From assembly GCA_026005055.1 (NCBI GenBank), contig BPKI01000001.1, positions 744,001 through 808,000 of the forward strand: a stretch of 64,000 bases of DNA, in the 5' to 3' direction. The position numbers and the translations under genes were made by a program. The notes under the pieces are model-generated. The model made no database searches, was not told where the DNA came from, and saw nothing but the letters and a program-made list of their open reading frames with translations. Positions 1 to 13,825 of this stretch are shown here, piece by piece. This DNA comes from Lysobacterales bacterium (lineage in GTDB: Bacteria > Pseudomonadota > Gammaproteobacteria > Xanthomonadales > BPKI01). Positions within the stretch are counted from its first letter, which is position 1, and every line of letters starts with the position of its first letter.

Positions 1-737
1 CCGCGCTGTTCATGGCCGTCCTCGGGCAACTCTGGCTGGAATGGATGATCCGGCGCGCTCGGGCTCGCGGCGAGCGTTTCGAGCCTCGCCCTGATGATCC
101 AGCGCCGCGTCTGCACCACCTTCCCCATCCCGCGCTCGCCGCCCTGCCGCTCATCGCGGTGCTGGCGGTGGCCTTCGCTCTCCACGATTCGCACGGCACT
201 TCAGCCCTGGTCCTGGCTTTGCTGGCTGGGTCGCTTGCCGCCGCCCTGATCAATCCCCGAGGTCTCCAGCACCCCGCGCAGGCCCTGTCGGAGGCCGGTA
301 CGGGCGCCTTGATCGCGATCGGCAACACCGCCGCGGTGGTCGGCTTCGGAGCCGTGGCGCGCGCTTCTCCCGCCTTCGAGAATGCGGTGGCATGGCTCAC
401 CGCGATGCCCGATGCCGGCCTGGTCTCGGCGGCGGTGGCGGTGAGTCTGATCGCGGGCATGACCGGCTCGGCCTCGGGCGGGCAGGCCATCGCCCTACCG
501 ATCCTCGCCCCGCATTACCTCGCCCAAGGGGTTTCCCCCGAGCAGCTGCATCGCATCGTCGCGCTTTCCTCGGGCGCGCTCGACTCACTGCCGCACAACG
601 GCTACGTGGTCACCACCATCCGCGCCATCTGCCGCGAGACCCATCGCGCCGCCTACCCGGCGGTGGGGGCGCTCACCGTGATCGTCCCCACCCTCGGGCT
701 GCATTTGTGTCTCCTGCTCTTCGCGCTCGGGCTGTGA
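1..737 (+). CDS. GntP-family permease, 3' part (5' end outside window)
   Basis: The reading frame is open from the first base, so the start lies upstream of the window. About 245 residues of an inner-membrane protein are visible, with several hydrophobic segments. The motif GMTGSASGG, and the C-terminal stretch with SLPHNGYVVTTI followed by a CRETH-like segment, are typical of the last third of gluconate/H+ symporters of the GntP family, usually about 450 residues. Members import gluconate or other organic acids. The substrate cannot be read from the sequence. No sugar-acid kinase or dehydrogenase gene follows, so the context does not help. The family call is fairly safe and the substrate is unknown. 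Confidence 0.75.
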   Translation, partial: ALFMAVLGQLWLEWMIRRARARGERFEPRPDDPAPRLHHLPHPALAALPLIAVLAVAFALHDSHGTSALVLALLAGSLAAALINPRGLQHPAQALSEAGTGALIAIGNTAAVVGFGAVARASPAFENAVAWLTAMPDAGLVSAAVAVSLIAGMTGSASGGQAIALPILAPHYLAQGVSPEQLHRIVALSSGALDSLPHNGYVVTTIRAICRETHRAAYPAVGALTVIVPTLGLHLCLLLFALGL

Positions 738-831
738 GCACCTCGCGGCTTGACCGGGCCGGAGCGCAGCATGCACTCGCCTCGACCCCTGGGGATGACC
801 GGTCGTGCGCGCAGCGAGTTGTTTTTTTTCC

Positions 832-857
832 GGGGGCTGTAAGGTTTTTCGGCCCCC
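832..857 (+). promoter_or_regulatory. GC hairpin preceded by a T8 run, in the leader of the next gene
   Basis: GGGGGC at 832-837 pairs with GCCCCC at 852-857, and extra pairs are possible inside. A run of eight T lies just before it (822-829), so read on the minus strand this would be a hairpin led in by the complement of a T run, not a terminator for the plus strand. TAAGGT at 840-845 could be a -10 element for the gene at 920. The role is unknown: leader hairpin or promoter region. Confidence 0.3.
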
Positions 858-919
858 AGGGGATGCTCGCGGAAATGCGGCTGGGGCGTTGTTTGGCAGG
901 AAAACCTCAGGAGTAGATC

Positions 920-1768
920 ATGAGAAGCGCAGCACCCGTTGCCGTCGTACTCGCCGCCCTCGCGGTCGCTCGGATCGAGGCCGCGGTTCTTCCCTGTCAC
1001 GGCTGCAACGCCGACCAGTATCAGCTGATGGCGATGGGTCATGGCGTGGGTCAGCATCTCGTGTTCGATTTTCCGAACCAAAGGCTCTCCGCCTTCACGG
1101 TACGGTGCGAAGACCAGCAGCCGGCGGGCGAGGGGAGCCTGAAGCCCGCCGAGGGGTGGCGGATGCCCTGTGCGCTGGGACTCGTGGTCGAGTCGCTGCC
1201 GCTCGATCCGGAAGCCGAGGAAGCCTTCCGCATGGCGCGGCAACTGTGGCTGGAAACGGGCGGGACGTTCCGCAAGCACGTGGTGGTCGCTGCCGGCGAG
1301 GTCGATGCAGGACCGAGCGCCCTCCTGCTGACCCGGGATGCCACCCGGCGCAGCCAGGTCGCGGATCGGCTGTACGACCACTGGCCTCTGGGTCGTGAGC
1401 TGAGCTCCGTGATCAGGACGTTTCTGGCGCTTTTCGCCTCGGATCCGGTGGTCGAAGTGTTCGAGGTCGTCTTCGAGGATGGCAGCCGAATGCGCGTCGA
1501 ATGTCAGCTCTCGCGGCAACGTTGCGCCTATGAGCGTGGTTCGGCGCGGGATCCTTTCGACCAGCCCATCTTCGACGGGGGTGCACCTGAACCCTCGGAA
1601 TACCGTTTGGGGGAGCGTTGGGCCGGACTGTGGGCGCTCAATGCCAAGGCGCATGGTATCGCGGTGCAGGGTGTGGACGGCGGCGGGAGGGGGGAAGTGT
1701 GCGCGCGCTGCGAGGTCGATCCGGCGACCGGACGTCTCGTTTGCGCGGGCCGCCGCTGCGGCGACTGA
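920..1768 (+). CDS. secreted hypothetical protein with CxxC motifs
   Basis: This is a 282-residue protein of no recognised family. Residues 1-22 look like a Sec signal peptide, and the mature protein starts near AVLPCHGC, so it is probably periplasmic or secreted. Cysteine pairs stand at the mature N-terminus (CHGC) and near the C-terminus (CARC, then CAGRRC), which may form disulfides or bind a metal. The rest is mixed polar sequence without repeats or further membrane segments. AGGAG lies at a proper distance before the ATG. The gene stands alone between the permease and the WYL regulator. I assign no function. Confidence 0.7.
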   Translation: MRSAAPVAVVLAALAVARIEAAVLPCHGCNADQYQLMAMGHGVGQHLVFDFPNQRLSAFTVRCEDQQPAGEGSLKPAEGWRMPCALGLVVESLPLDPEAEEAFRMARQLWLETGGTFRKHVVVAAGEVDAGPSALLLTRDATRRSQVADRLYDHWPLGRELSSVIRTFLALFASDPVVEVFEVVFEDGSRMRVECQLSRQRCAYERGSARDPFDQPIFDGGAPEPSEYRLGERWAGLWALNAKAHGIAVQGVDGGGRGEVCARCEVDPATGRLVCAGRRCGD

Positions 1769-1814
1769 GCAGGCGGCGCAAACTCGGGCGCTGCGGCTGA
1801 AGCGCGCGAGCCGC

Positions 1815-1820
1815 TAAACT
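1815..1820 (+). promoter_or_regulatory. -10-like hexamer TAAACT only 6 nt before a start codon
   Basis: TAAACT ends six bases before the ATG at 1827. If it is the -10 box, transcription starts on or beside the start codon and the mRNA is leaderless. No Shine-Dalgarno sequence can fit between the two. This is inference from spacing alone. Confidence 0.35.
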
Positions 1821-1826
1821 CCGGGC

Positions 1827-2816
1827 ATGGAGCGCCTCGAGCGGATCGTTCGCCTGCACAGTCTTCTCAAGAGCGCGCGCTATCCGCTTTCGCTGCGCTC
1901 GCTCATGGAAGAGCTTCGCTGCTCGCGGGCGACGCTCTATCGCGACATCGCCTTCCTGCGTGACGTGCTGCGGGCTCCGATCGAGAACCTCACGATCGAT
2001 GAGGCGGCGCACATCCGCTACGGCGACGAGGGCGCGGCCTACGAGTTGCCCGGACTGTGGCTGAGTCCCGAGGAACTGAGGGCGCTCATCGTCCTCGAGC
2101 GGCTGCTGCCGCGGCAGGAGTCGGAACTGATCGGCAGCGCGCTCGAGCCTCTGCGCGAGGCGATCGGCGAGCTCCTGCGCAAGCAAGCGGGCGGACGCGA
2201 GCTTCCCTATCACCGCATCCGCATCGTCGAGATCGGTCAGCGCCGGGTGGATGCGCAGGTCTTCGGGGTGGTGGCGAATGCGCTGCTCGAGCGCAAACGG
2301 CTGCGCTTCCGCTACAAAGCCCGCTCCACCAATCAGGAGAGCGAGCGCGACGTCTCGCCGCAGCGCCTGGTGCATTACCGGGACAACTGGTATCTCGACG
2401 CCTACGACCACGATCGCGAGGCGCTGCGCAGCTTTTCCGTCGATCGCATCCGCGAGCCTGTGCCGGTGGCCGGGGAGAGCTGCCGCGACATCCCCGATGC
2501 CGAACTGGACGAGCACTACCGCTCGAGCTACGGCATCTTCGCGGGACCGGCGCGGGAACGCGCGGTGATCCGCTTCTCGGCCCGCGCCGCGCGTTGGGTC
2601 GCCGAGGAGCGCTGGCACGGGCAGCAAGAAGGGCGGTTCCTCGCCGATGGGCGCTATGAGCTCAGCGTGCCCTACGGCCATCCGCGCGAGCTGCTCATGG
2701 ACGTGCTCCGCTACGGGCCGGAGGCGGAGGTCGTGTCGCCCGTGTCGTTGCGCGAGCAGGCCAAGGCCTTGCTCGAGGCGACGCTCGCGGGCTACGAGCG
2801 TCCGCCCGAGGCCTAG
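1827..2816 (+). CDS. WYL-domain transcriptional regulator (YafY type)
   Basis: This is a 329-residue regulator. Residues 1-60 form a winged helix-turn-helix (LEELRCSRATLYRDIAFLR is the recognition region). Residues from about 140 form a WYL domain, with the WYLDAYDHD segment, and a WCX-like C-terminal part follows. WYL domains bind nucleic acid or small ligands and often control DNA repair, defence or metabolic genes. No obvious target lies beside it. Its stop codon shares a CTAG tetranucleotide with the stop of the convergent aminotransferase gene. The ATG is probably leaderless (see the hexamer at 1815). The family call is safe; the regulon is unknown. Confidence 0.85.
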   Translation: MERLERIVRLHSLLKSARYPLSLRSLMEELRCSRATLYRDIAFLRDVLRAPIENLTIDEAAHIRYGDEGAAYELPGLWLSPEELRALIVLERLLPRQESELIGSALEPLREAIGELLRKQAGGRELPYHRIRIVEIGQRRVDAQVFGVVANALLERKRLRFRYKARSTNQESERDVSPQRLVHYRDNWYLDAYDHDREALRSFSVDRIREPVPVAGESCRDIPDAELDEHYRSSYGIFAGPARERAVIRFSARAARWVAEERWHGQQEGRFLADGRYELSVPYGHPRELLMDVLRYGPEAEVVSPVSLREQAKALLEATLAGYERPPEA

Positions 2817-4057
2817 ACCAGCGCCGCGCGTCGGCTGGTGCTGCGCTCGCCGGCCATGCGCACGAGCAAGGCTTCGATGCGAGCGAAGACCTCGCGGAGC
2901 GTTTCCGCCTCGGGCAGCAGCGTGATGCGGAAGTGATCCTTGCGCGGGAAGTTGAAGCTCGTCCCCGGCACGAGGAGCACGCCTTCCTCTTCGAGCAGGC
3001 GCAAGGCGAAGGCGTGATCGTCGAAATCGGCGAAGCGCTCGCTTCGCACCCGCGGGAAGGCATAAAGCGCGCCCATCGGCCTCACCAACTCGAGGAAGGC
3101 GCTTTTCTCCACCGCCTCGAGCACCGCCTGCCTCGAGGCGTAAAGGCGGCCGCCGGGGGCGGTGAGGGCGCTTGCGGTATCAGGACCGCGAAGCGCGGGC
3201 GCGACCGCCCACTGCGCCGGCACGTTGCTGCACAGACGAAGCGCTGCGAGCAGGTCGAGGGCGCGGTCGTAATCCCGCGCCAAGGCCTCGGGCCCGCCCA
3301 GAACGAGCCAGCCGACGCGGTAGCCGCAGGCGCGGTGGACCTTGGAGAGACCGCCGAGGCTGACCGTGACCAGATCGGGGGCGAGGGAGGCGGCGGGAAC
3401 GAAGCTCGCGCCGTCGAAGAGCAGGCCGTCGTAGATCTCATCGCTCATCAGCACCAGGCGGTGGCGGCGAGCGATGGCGACGAGCGCGGCGAGCAGCTCG
3501 CGCGGATAGACCGCTCCGGTCGGATTGTTGGGCTGAATCAGCACGAGCGCCCGGGTGCGCGGGCTAACGAGGCGCTCGACTTCTTCCGGGTCGGGCAGGA
3601 AGGCGTTTTCCGGGCGGCAGGGGTAATGCACGGCGCGCCCGCCATTGAGCCCCACCGCCGCCGTCCACAACGGATAGTCGGGGCTTGGGACCAGCACCTC
3701 ATCGCCGAAATCGAGCAGGGCGCGCAGGGCGAGGTCGATCAATTCGCTCACCCCGTTGCCGATGAACACCCGCTCCGGCGAGACCTCCGCGATGCCGCGA
3801 GCGCGCGCCTGCTCGGCCACTGCCTCGCGCGCCTCCATCAGCCCTTGCTCGTGGCAGTACGCCTCGCTTTCGCCGAGATGGCGCTCCACCGCTTCGCGCA
3901 GATGCGCCGGCGTGCGAAAGCCATAAAGCCCCGGATTGCCGATGTTGAGGCGGATGATGCGGCGTCCCTCCGCTTCCAGAGCCCGCGCTCGGTGCGCCAG
4001 TTCACCGCGGATCTCGTAGCGGATGCCGGAGAGGCGTGGACTCGGCGTGAGGTTCAT
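2813..4057 (-). CDS. alaA: alanine aminotransferase, AlaA family
   Basis: This is a 414-residue class I/II PLP-dependent aminotransferase that follows E. coli AlaA along its length. It shows LNIGNPG near the N-terminus, IGNGVSELI, PSPDYPLWTAAV, QPNNPTGAVY and SDEIYDGLL. The PLP-binding lysine is in GGLSKVHRACGYRVGW. AlaA interconverts glutamate plus pyruvate and 2-oxoglutarate plus alanine in the cytoplasm, and is a main route of alanine synthesis. The gene is convergent with the WYL regulator and appears monocistronic. A TAGCAT box lies 28 nt before the ATG. The closeness to AlaA makes another substrate unlikely but not excluded. Confidence 0.85.
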   Translation of the reverse strand: MNLTPSPRLSGIRYEIRGELAHRARALEAEGRRIIRLNIGNPGLYGFRTPAHLREAVERHLGESEAYCHEQGLMEAREAVAEQARARGIAEVSPERVFIGNGVSELIDLALRALLDFGDEVLVPSPDYPLWTAAVGLNGGRAVHYPCRPENAFLPDPEEVERLVSPRTRALVLIQPNNPTGAVYPRELLAALVAIARRHRLVLMSDEIYDGLLFDGASFVPAASLAPDLVTVSLGGLSKVHRACGYRVGWLVLGGPEALARDYDRALDLLAALRLCSNVPAQWAVAPALRGPDTASALTAPGGRLYASRQAVLEAVEKSAFLELVRPMGALYAFPRVRSERFADFDDHAFALRLLEEEGVLLVPGTSFNFPRKDHFRITLLPEAETLREVFARIEALLVRMAGERSTSRRAALV

Positions 4058-4085
4058 CCTGATGTTGCGCTGCGGAAAGGCGCCG

Positions 4086-4091
4086 ATGCTA
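4086..4091 (-). promoter_or_regulatory. -10-like TAGCAT of alaA, inside GTTAGCATCG
   Basis: On the minus strand TAGCAT ends 28 nt before the alaA start. The surrounding decamer GTTAGCATCG recurs before the genes at 26649 and 43711 at nearly the same distance. There is no clear -35 box. Confidence 0.4.
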
Positions 4092-4093
4092 AC

Positions 4094-4124
4094 AAAAAGG
4101 TCCGCTGCCGGGCAGGGCGGCAGC
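4094..4124 (-). terminator. probable intrinsic terminator of the beta-helix gene
   Basis: GCTGCC (4104-4109) and GGCAGC (4119-4124) form a short stem, and on the minus strand it is followed within five bases by TTTTT (4098-4094). It sits just past the stop of the gene ending at 4143 and just before the alaA promoter, which is where a terminator is expected. The stem is only 6 bp. Confidence 0.45.
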
Positions 4125-4142
4125 AGACCGATATCTCGGCGC

Positions 4143-6074
4143 TCAGCGGCGCAACAGGAAGAAGGCGATGGCTGAAAGCCCGAGCGAGAGCGCGAGGAGG
4201 CTCAGCAAGCCCAAGAAGGGCACGGCCCGCGGCGGAATACCCGCGACCGCGCTCACCACCACCACGGTCGAACCCGGCACGGCCGGCCGAGGATCAATCG
4301 TTGCCTCGTTGCGTACGAAGGCGGAGCCTGAGCCAAGGACAGCGGTGATGGTGTAGGTGAGCGAACCGCCCGGCGGAAAGACGCTCACGGTGTGCGCGAT
4401 CGCGCCGATCCCGGAGGCCGCCGGGCACACCGCGCCGCCGCTCGCTGCGCAGGTCCAAGAAAAGCTGGTGATTCCGGCGGGCACGGGATCGCTGATGGTC
4501 GTGCCAGAGCCGTCCGCTGGGCCTGCGTTGGTCACGGTAAGGGTCCAGGTGAAGGGCACGCCCGGCGTGACCGTCGCTGGGCCGGTCTTGCTGGCGTTGA
4601 TGGTGATCGTCGGGCCCGTGGCGGGGCAGGCGAAGTCGGTGTCATTGATGGCATGGGGGCTCACCACATCGCCAGGCGAGGTGAGCGCGGGATTGGCCCC
4701 GCCGAGTCCGGGTCCTTGCGCCGAGCCCCACCAGTTGCATGGCAGCTGCGCCAGCCCTTCATCCGGTTGATTGTCCAGGCCAACCCCGTTGCCGACGAAG
4801 CGGTTGGCGCTGCCGCTGACCTGCGCCTCGCCGGCGATCGGCCCGGGCGGCGCACAGGTGCCGCCGAGCGACCCAGTGAAAGTGCGCAGCCAAATCCCGA
4901 CCACCGAAGCAGATTGAATGGTGTTGGCGTCTGCGGGTGCGGTCGCCGGATTGAGCACAGCCTGGGCATGCGCGCAGTTCTGGGCGCCGTAGACCAGCAG
5001 ACCCTCGTTGGCGCCGCTCAAGGTATTACCGCGGAATACCGTGGTTCCCGGAAAGACGAGCGCGTTGCGCCAACGATTGGTCCGCATCGTGTTGTTGCGC
5101 ACGTCGACCGGAGAACCGCCCACGTCCGGGTAGGAACAGAGACCGCCGTCGGAGGTTTCGATCAGGTTTCCGAGCACTTGCGTCGGTGCGGCGCTGAGGT
5201 AGAGGAGGATGCCGCAGCCGAAGAAACTGTCGCTGTCGATGCTCGGCCCGCAAGTAGGCGAGGCGAGCTCACACTGGAAGCGCCGAATGGTGTTGTTGCG
5301 GATCGTCCCCCTCGCGCCGAAACCGAACTGGATGCCGTTCGGCGCAATCACCGTCTGGGTGCGTGGCGGATTGGGCGGGTTTTGCTCCCCCAGACCGCCG
5401 TCGCGAATGAGTGAGTTTTCGATGGTGCAAATGGTTCCCGCTTCGTTACAAACGATTCCGGTCTTCTGACAAAAGCGCACCTCGCTGTCGCGGACGGTAA
5501 GGTTTCCGCCGGCATAGGAAACCGAGGAGAAAAAACGGCCCGCGCGGATACAGTTCCCGGCTTGGGTTCCGGAGACGGTCGCGTCATGGATTTCCTGGAC
5601 CAGGACGCGCTCAATGAGAACCGTCGGATTCCGGATGGTCAGGATACCCTCGACCGGCGCTGTCGACGTAGGCGGATACTGTGCCGAAGGGAAACGGACC
5701 TGCAGGTCGCGAATGCTCACTGTGACCGGACCATCCACGGCCAGGATCACCGCCCCCGTGCCGATGATCGGGTCCGGGAGCTGGGCGGAGAGCTGCGGGG
5801 CAATGATCGTCGAGGTCTGCCCTGCGCCCTGCAGCGACACACTCTTGGTGATGCGCGGAGATTCGCTGTAGGTCCCGGCGGCGATCTGGATGGTGTCGCC
5901 GGCGGCGGCCTGGTTATGCGCGTGCTGAATCGTCGCGCAGGGGGTGATGATGTTGGTGCACGGATTCGGGCCCGCATCGGAGCCACTGGGCGCGACGTAA
6001 CGCGTTTGTGCTAGAACCGGGAAAAGCGGACACAGCCCGAATAGAAGAATGACGAGCCTTCCAAACCAAGACAT
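4143..6074 (-). CDS. secreted parallel beta-helix protein with DUF11 domain and IPTL-like C-terminus
   Basis: The protein has 643 residues from the ATG at 6074. Residues 1-23 are a signal peptide, then RYVAPSGSD opens a DUF1565-like start of a right-handed beta-helix. The helix runs to about residue 480, with many short repeats such as IRNNTIRRF, VRDSEVRFC and VRNNTMRTN. A DUF11 domain follows (about 480-605), and the end is AVPFLGLLSLLALSL plus more hydrophobic residues and a final RR, resembling an IPTL-CTERM sorting signal. It is likely exported and surface-attached. Beta-helix proteins bind or cut polysaccharides, but no catalytic residues can be named here. The frame stays open upstream to 6536, but the signal peptide fixes the start at 6074, and TACTCT (6108-6103) lies 28 nt before it. 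Confidence 0.8.
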   Translation of the reverse strand: MSWFGRLVILLFGLCPLFPVLAQTRYVAPSGSDAGPNPCTNIITPCATIQHAHNQAAAGDTIQIAAGTYSESPRITKSVSLQGAGQTSTIIAPQLSAQLPDPIIGTGAVILAVDGPVTVSIRDLQVRFPSAQYPPTSTAPVEGILTIRNPTVLIERVLVQEIHDATVSGTQAGNCIRAGRFFSSVSYAGGNLTVRDSEVRFCQKTGIVCNEAGTICTIENSLIRDGGLGEQNPPNPPRTQTVIAPNGIQFGFGARGTIRNNTIRRFQCELASPTCGPSIDSDSFFGCGILLYLSAAPTQVLGNLIETSDGGLCSYPDVGGSPVDVRNNTMRTNRWRNALVFPGTTVFRGNTLSGANEGLLVYGAQNCAHAQAVLNPATAPADANTIQSASVVGIWLRTFTGSLGGTCAPPGPIAGEAQVSGSANRFVGNGVGLDNQPDEGLAQLPCNWWGSAQGPGLGGANPALTSPGDVVSPHAINDTDFACPATGPTITINASKTGPATVTPGVPFTWTLTVTNAGPADGSGTTISDPVPAGITSFSWTCAASGGAVCPAASGIGAIAHTVSVFPPGGSLTYTITAVLGSGSAFVRNEATIDPRPAVPGSTVVVVSAVAGIPPRAVPFLGLLSLLALSLGLSAIAFFLLRR

Positions 6075-6140
6075 CCTAGGATCCCCTGCCCGAGTCGAAG
6101 AAAGAGTAGGTCCTTGCGTGGAGTAGGTGCATAAAAACCG

Positions 6141-7145
6141 ATGCGCGGCCGCATTCCGGGCACCAACGGTGAAATCACGTGCACGAGCGGAGGGCTCGTC
6201 CGCATCGGCTGGTGTGTGGAGCGCTTCGGTGAGCACCCGCCGGGTGCCCTTGCGCGGGTGGCGGTGGTCGAAAGGACGAGACTTCGCCTCCACGACGGAG
6301 AGCGCGTCTTCCCTGCCGTTTTGCCGACGCTGCTTCGCCGCGCGCGACCCGAGGCGCGGCCGGTGGTGGGTGATTGGGTCCGCTACGTGGAGGAAGGCGG
6401 TCAGCGTTTGGTCAAAGATTGCCTGGCGCGCCGTAACTTGCTCGTCCGCGCCGACTCCGAGACCGGGCGGCCGAAGCCCATGGTCGCGAATGTGGACGAG
6501 GCCTTCATCCTGTCGGCGCTCGATGGCGATTTCCATCCGCGTCGTATCGAGCGATACCTCAACCTCGTGCTGGCCGCCGGCATCGCGCCGTTAGTGCTGC
6601 TCACTCGCGCCGATCGCGCTGGCGCCGGGGCTGCGGATGCGGCGCTTGCGCGTTTGGCGGAGATCGCGCCGGGATGTCCTGCCCAAGTGCTCGATCCGCG
6701 TGCGCCCGAGAGCGCCGCGCTGCTCGCTCCGTATCTCCGTCCAGGCACGACGGTGGTGTTGCTCGGCTCTTCGGGCGTCGGTAAATCCACCCTGCTCAAT
6801 ACGCTGCTCGGCGAGGAGCGCCGTCGCACCGGCGCCTTTCGCGAGCGGGACGGCAAGGGTCGACACACCACGACCGAGCGCGCCCTGTTCCCGCTGCCGA
6901 GCGGCGCCTGCGTGATCGATACGCCTGGTCTTCGCGCCCTGGCGTTCACGCCGGAGACCGAGCTCGCCGCCTTCGCCGATATCGAGGCGCTCGCTGAAAG
7001 CTGCCGTTTCCGCGACTGCCGCCACGAGCGCGAGCCCGGATGCGCGGTCCGCGAGGCGGTCGCAGAGGGTCGGCTCGCCGCCGAGCGCCTGGCGCATTAC
7101 CGCAAGCTCCTGGCCGAGCTCGAGGCGCGTCGGCGGCCGCGGTGA
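6141..7145 (+). CDS. rsgA: ribosome small subunit-dependent GTPase RsgA
   Basis: This is a 334-residue circularly permuted GTPase that checks late maturation of the 30S ribosomal subunit. An OB-fold lies at the N-terminus (about 20-100). NVDEAF opens the G domain, LLTRAD stands for the G4 motif, GSSGVGKST is the P-loop, GRHTTTER covers switch I, and DTPG is G3. The C-terminal zinc knuckle is CRFRDCRHEREPGC. The start is uncertain because no strong Shine-Dalgarno precedes the ATG; an internal start would remove at most about 20 residues before the OB-fold. It is transcribed divergently from the beta-helix gene, with a 66-nt gap. Confidence 0.92.
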   Translation: MRGRIPGTNGEITCTSGGLVRIGWCVERFGEHPPGALARVAVVERTRLRLHDGERVFPAVLPTLLRRARPEARPVVGDWVRYVEEGGQRLVKDCLARRNLLVRADSETGRPKPMVANVDEAFILSALDGDFHPRRIERYLNLVLAAGIAPLVLLTRADRAGAGAADAALARLAEIAPGCPAQVLDPRAPESAALLAPYLRPGTTVVLLGSSGVGKSTLLNTLLGEERRRTGAFRERDGKGRHTTTERALFPLPSGACVIDTPGLRALAFTPETELAAFADIEALAESCRFRDCRHEREPGCAVREAVAEGRLAAERLAHYRKLLAELEARRRPR

Positions 7146-7160
7146 GCCTCGCGTCGCGGC

Positions 7161-7166
7161 TACACT
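7161..7166 (+). promoter_or_regulatory. -10-like TACACT of maeB
   Basis: TACACT followed by GG ends 29 nt before the maeB ATG. The same TACACTG word precedes gstA (40087) and hemJ (59202, minus) at the same distance. There is no recognisable -35 box. Confidence 0.4.
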
Positions 7167-7195
7167 GGAAGGATTCCACGAGGCTTTGCGACGCC

Positions 7196-9484
<2,289 letters not shown>

Positions 9485-9649
9485 GGAGGCTCTGAATCGT
9501 CTCCGCGCTTCCGCCGGTCATGGGCGGCCGCTCCTCGCATCGATCGCGGAAGCGACTGCTTGATCGACGCCGTGCCCGGACGTGGGCCCGAGGCGGTGTG
9601 GGCCAGCGAGGCGAGGAAGCCCTCCTCCGGACCTCCCCGACGACGGGCT

Positions 9650-10264
9650 TCAGTCGCGTTCGCCGATCAGGCGGCGCAGCCAGCGGATGAAGGGATGCCT
9701 TTTCTTCGCCGGAGGTCGTCGCATGAGGATCGAAGGCCGCTCGGTCACCCAAGTGGCGCGAGGCGGCTCATCGCGCGATCCGGCCTCGGCGGGTGCCGTG
9801 GGCCCTCGGCCCGCCGCCACTCCGAGCAATCGCGCGGCTTGGTCGATCCGCTCATCCGAGACGGCGGCGGCAGGGACCGGCGGCGGACGCAGGATCGCGG
9901 TGACCGCATCGACGAGCGCGAGCTCCTGCTTGAGCCGCTGGGTGGAGAGCGCTTCCTCCCGAGACGGCAATATGGGAAGGCGCAGCTGGGCGGCCTCGAG
10001 CACGGTCTTGATCTCGGCGCGCAAGCCGCACAGACGCACGGAGGCGCTCTGAGGCAGACGGGACAGCCCCTCGCGCAGTTTTTCGACACCGGCAGCGCTT
10101 GCATAAAGGAGTTCGGCGCCGTCGATCAGGAGCGTCGAAGGAGGCGCCAGCGCCACCTCGTGGAGAGCGAGCTCGAGATCCTCGGCGCCCTCGGCATCGA
10201 GCCGGCCCTCGAGGGCCAGAATCAAAGTCTCGCCGCGAAGCTCGCGGTGAACGCGCAGTCCCAC
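9650..10264 (-). CDS. STAS-domain protein, last gene of an FHA/STAS operon
   Basis: This is a 204-residue protein. Residues 1-100 form a STAS domain (LRGETLILALEGRLDAEGAE, then LLIDGAELLYASAAGVEKL). In anti-sigma factor antagonists the matching site reads IDSSG and its serine is phosphorylated; here it reads YASAAG, so a serine remains but the Asp before it is gone. Residues 115-170 are a helical, Pro/Ala-rich linker, and the C-terminus is basic (PPAKKRHPFIRWLRRLIG), perhaps membrane-touching. It starts 6 nt after the FHA gene upstream, so the two are co-transcribed. Its role is likely a protein-interaction switch; the partner is unknown and no anti-sigma kinase is nearby. Confidence 0.7.
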   Translation of the reverse strand: MGLRVHRELRGETLILALEGRLDAEGAEDLELALHEVALAPPSTLLIDGAELLYASAAGVEKLREGLSRLPQSASVRLCGLRAEIKTVLEAAQLRLPILPSREEALSTQRLKQELALVDAVTAILRPPPVPAAAVSDERIDQAARLLGVAAGRGPTAPAEAGSRDEPPRATWVTERPSILMRRPPAKKRHPFIRWLRRLIGERD

Positions 10265-10270
10265 GCTCGC

Positions 10271-11301
10271 TCAGACCTCGCGAAACAGGAAACGTGCCTT
10301 GCCGAACTCGATGGCATCGCCGTCGCGGAGGAGTTTACGCTCGACGTGCTCGCCATTGACTCGGGTTCGACCATTGCCTGCGTGGTCGGTCAGAGTAAAC
10401 CCGTCGGTGCCGACGAGGATATCGGCCTGGTGTGCCGACACGTCGGCGTCGCCGATGCGGATGTCGCAGTCCTCGCCGCTGCCCACGCGATAGTTGCGAA
10501 ACACCAATGGCACCGGGACGCGCCCGGCCTCACGGGTCTGCGGAACCAGGCGAGCCGGCTTGAGGGCGACCGTTGCCCCACCCGTCGCTGGACGATTCTC
10601 GCGCTCCGACACCGGTATCGGACGGGTCGGCGCGAGCGCGGGATCCGGGGGCGAGGGCGGGCGGATGGGCTGGGTCGAGGACACGCCCGGCCAGCTCGCC
10701 TGAGCGGGCGCGGCGATGGAAGCCGCGCTGGGTGCCTCGGTCGGCGCGGCGGCCGGCGCATTGGGGGGTGCGGCGACGGAAGCAGGAATGGGCCTGGAGA
10801 CTGGCGCTGTGATGGGTCCGGCGACCCCGGCGGCCGTGGGCCCGGCGGCCGGGATCGCTCCGAGGAGCTCGGCTTCGGCGTCCACCGCCGCCAGGAAACG
10901 CTCCCGGATGGCTTCGCCCTCGCTTCGTTGAGCCTGCACCTCGGCGAGGCTTTCCTCGATCGCAGCGAGACGCTGGCCCCGTTGTTGATCGTCGTACTCA
11001 CCGAGACGGTGGCGGAGCTCGATCTCCTCACGATCGAGGCGGATCGCTTCGTGGCGCTCGTTCAGCTCGTCGAGGCGTTTCCTCAGTGCCGCGTAGGCTT
11101 GCCGCGCGCGCTGGAGCAAGGGGGCGGCCTTTTCGTCGACAGCCGTCAGCCGCTTTCGGTAGTCCTCCGCCACCCGTCGGGCGACGCGCGGGTCCACTCC
11201 TTCCTGCAGCGATTCCAAGCGCGCCAGTCGATCGCGCAGCTGGTCGCGTTCGACCTTGAGCCGCGTCAACTCCTCGACCGCCCCTGCTTCGATCAGCTCT
11301 T

Positions 11302-11305
<4 letters not shown>
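10271..11305 (-). CDS. coiled-coil protein with C-terminal FHA domain
   Basis: The protein has 344 residues from a GTG start. Residues 5-150 are a long charged coiled coil, 165-255 an Ala/Pro-rich linker, and 265-344 an FHA domain (NYRVGSGEDCDIRIGDADVSAHQADI, then RTRVNGEHV; motif split here for length). The usual phosphothreonine-binding S-R/K-H is S-A-H, so phosphopeptide binding may be weakened. The GTG start and the TGA stop of the gene upstream share the four bases GTGA, and GGGAGG lies at Shine-Dalgarno distance, so the start is well supported and translation is coupled. It is probably a cytoplasmic scaffold working with the CNBD-FHA and STAS proteins. The precise function is unknown. 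Confidence 0.7.
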
Positions 11306-13774
<2,469 letters not shown>

Positions 13775-13825
13775 GGCGATCGGGCGAATGCCCGCCCTTG
13801 GGAGCCTTCCTCGCGAGTCTCGAAC

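Noticed and set aside
2933-4348. A 471-codon open frame antisense to alaA
   Set aside because: It covers a gene with unmistakable aminotransferase motifs and has no coherent product.
6075-6536. Upstream extension of the beta-helix protein across the rsgA start
   Set aside because: The signal peptide begins at 6074 and the upstream residues are not protein-like; it would overlap rsgA.
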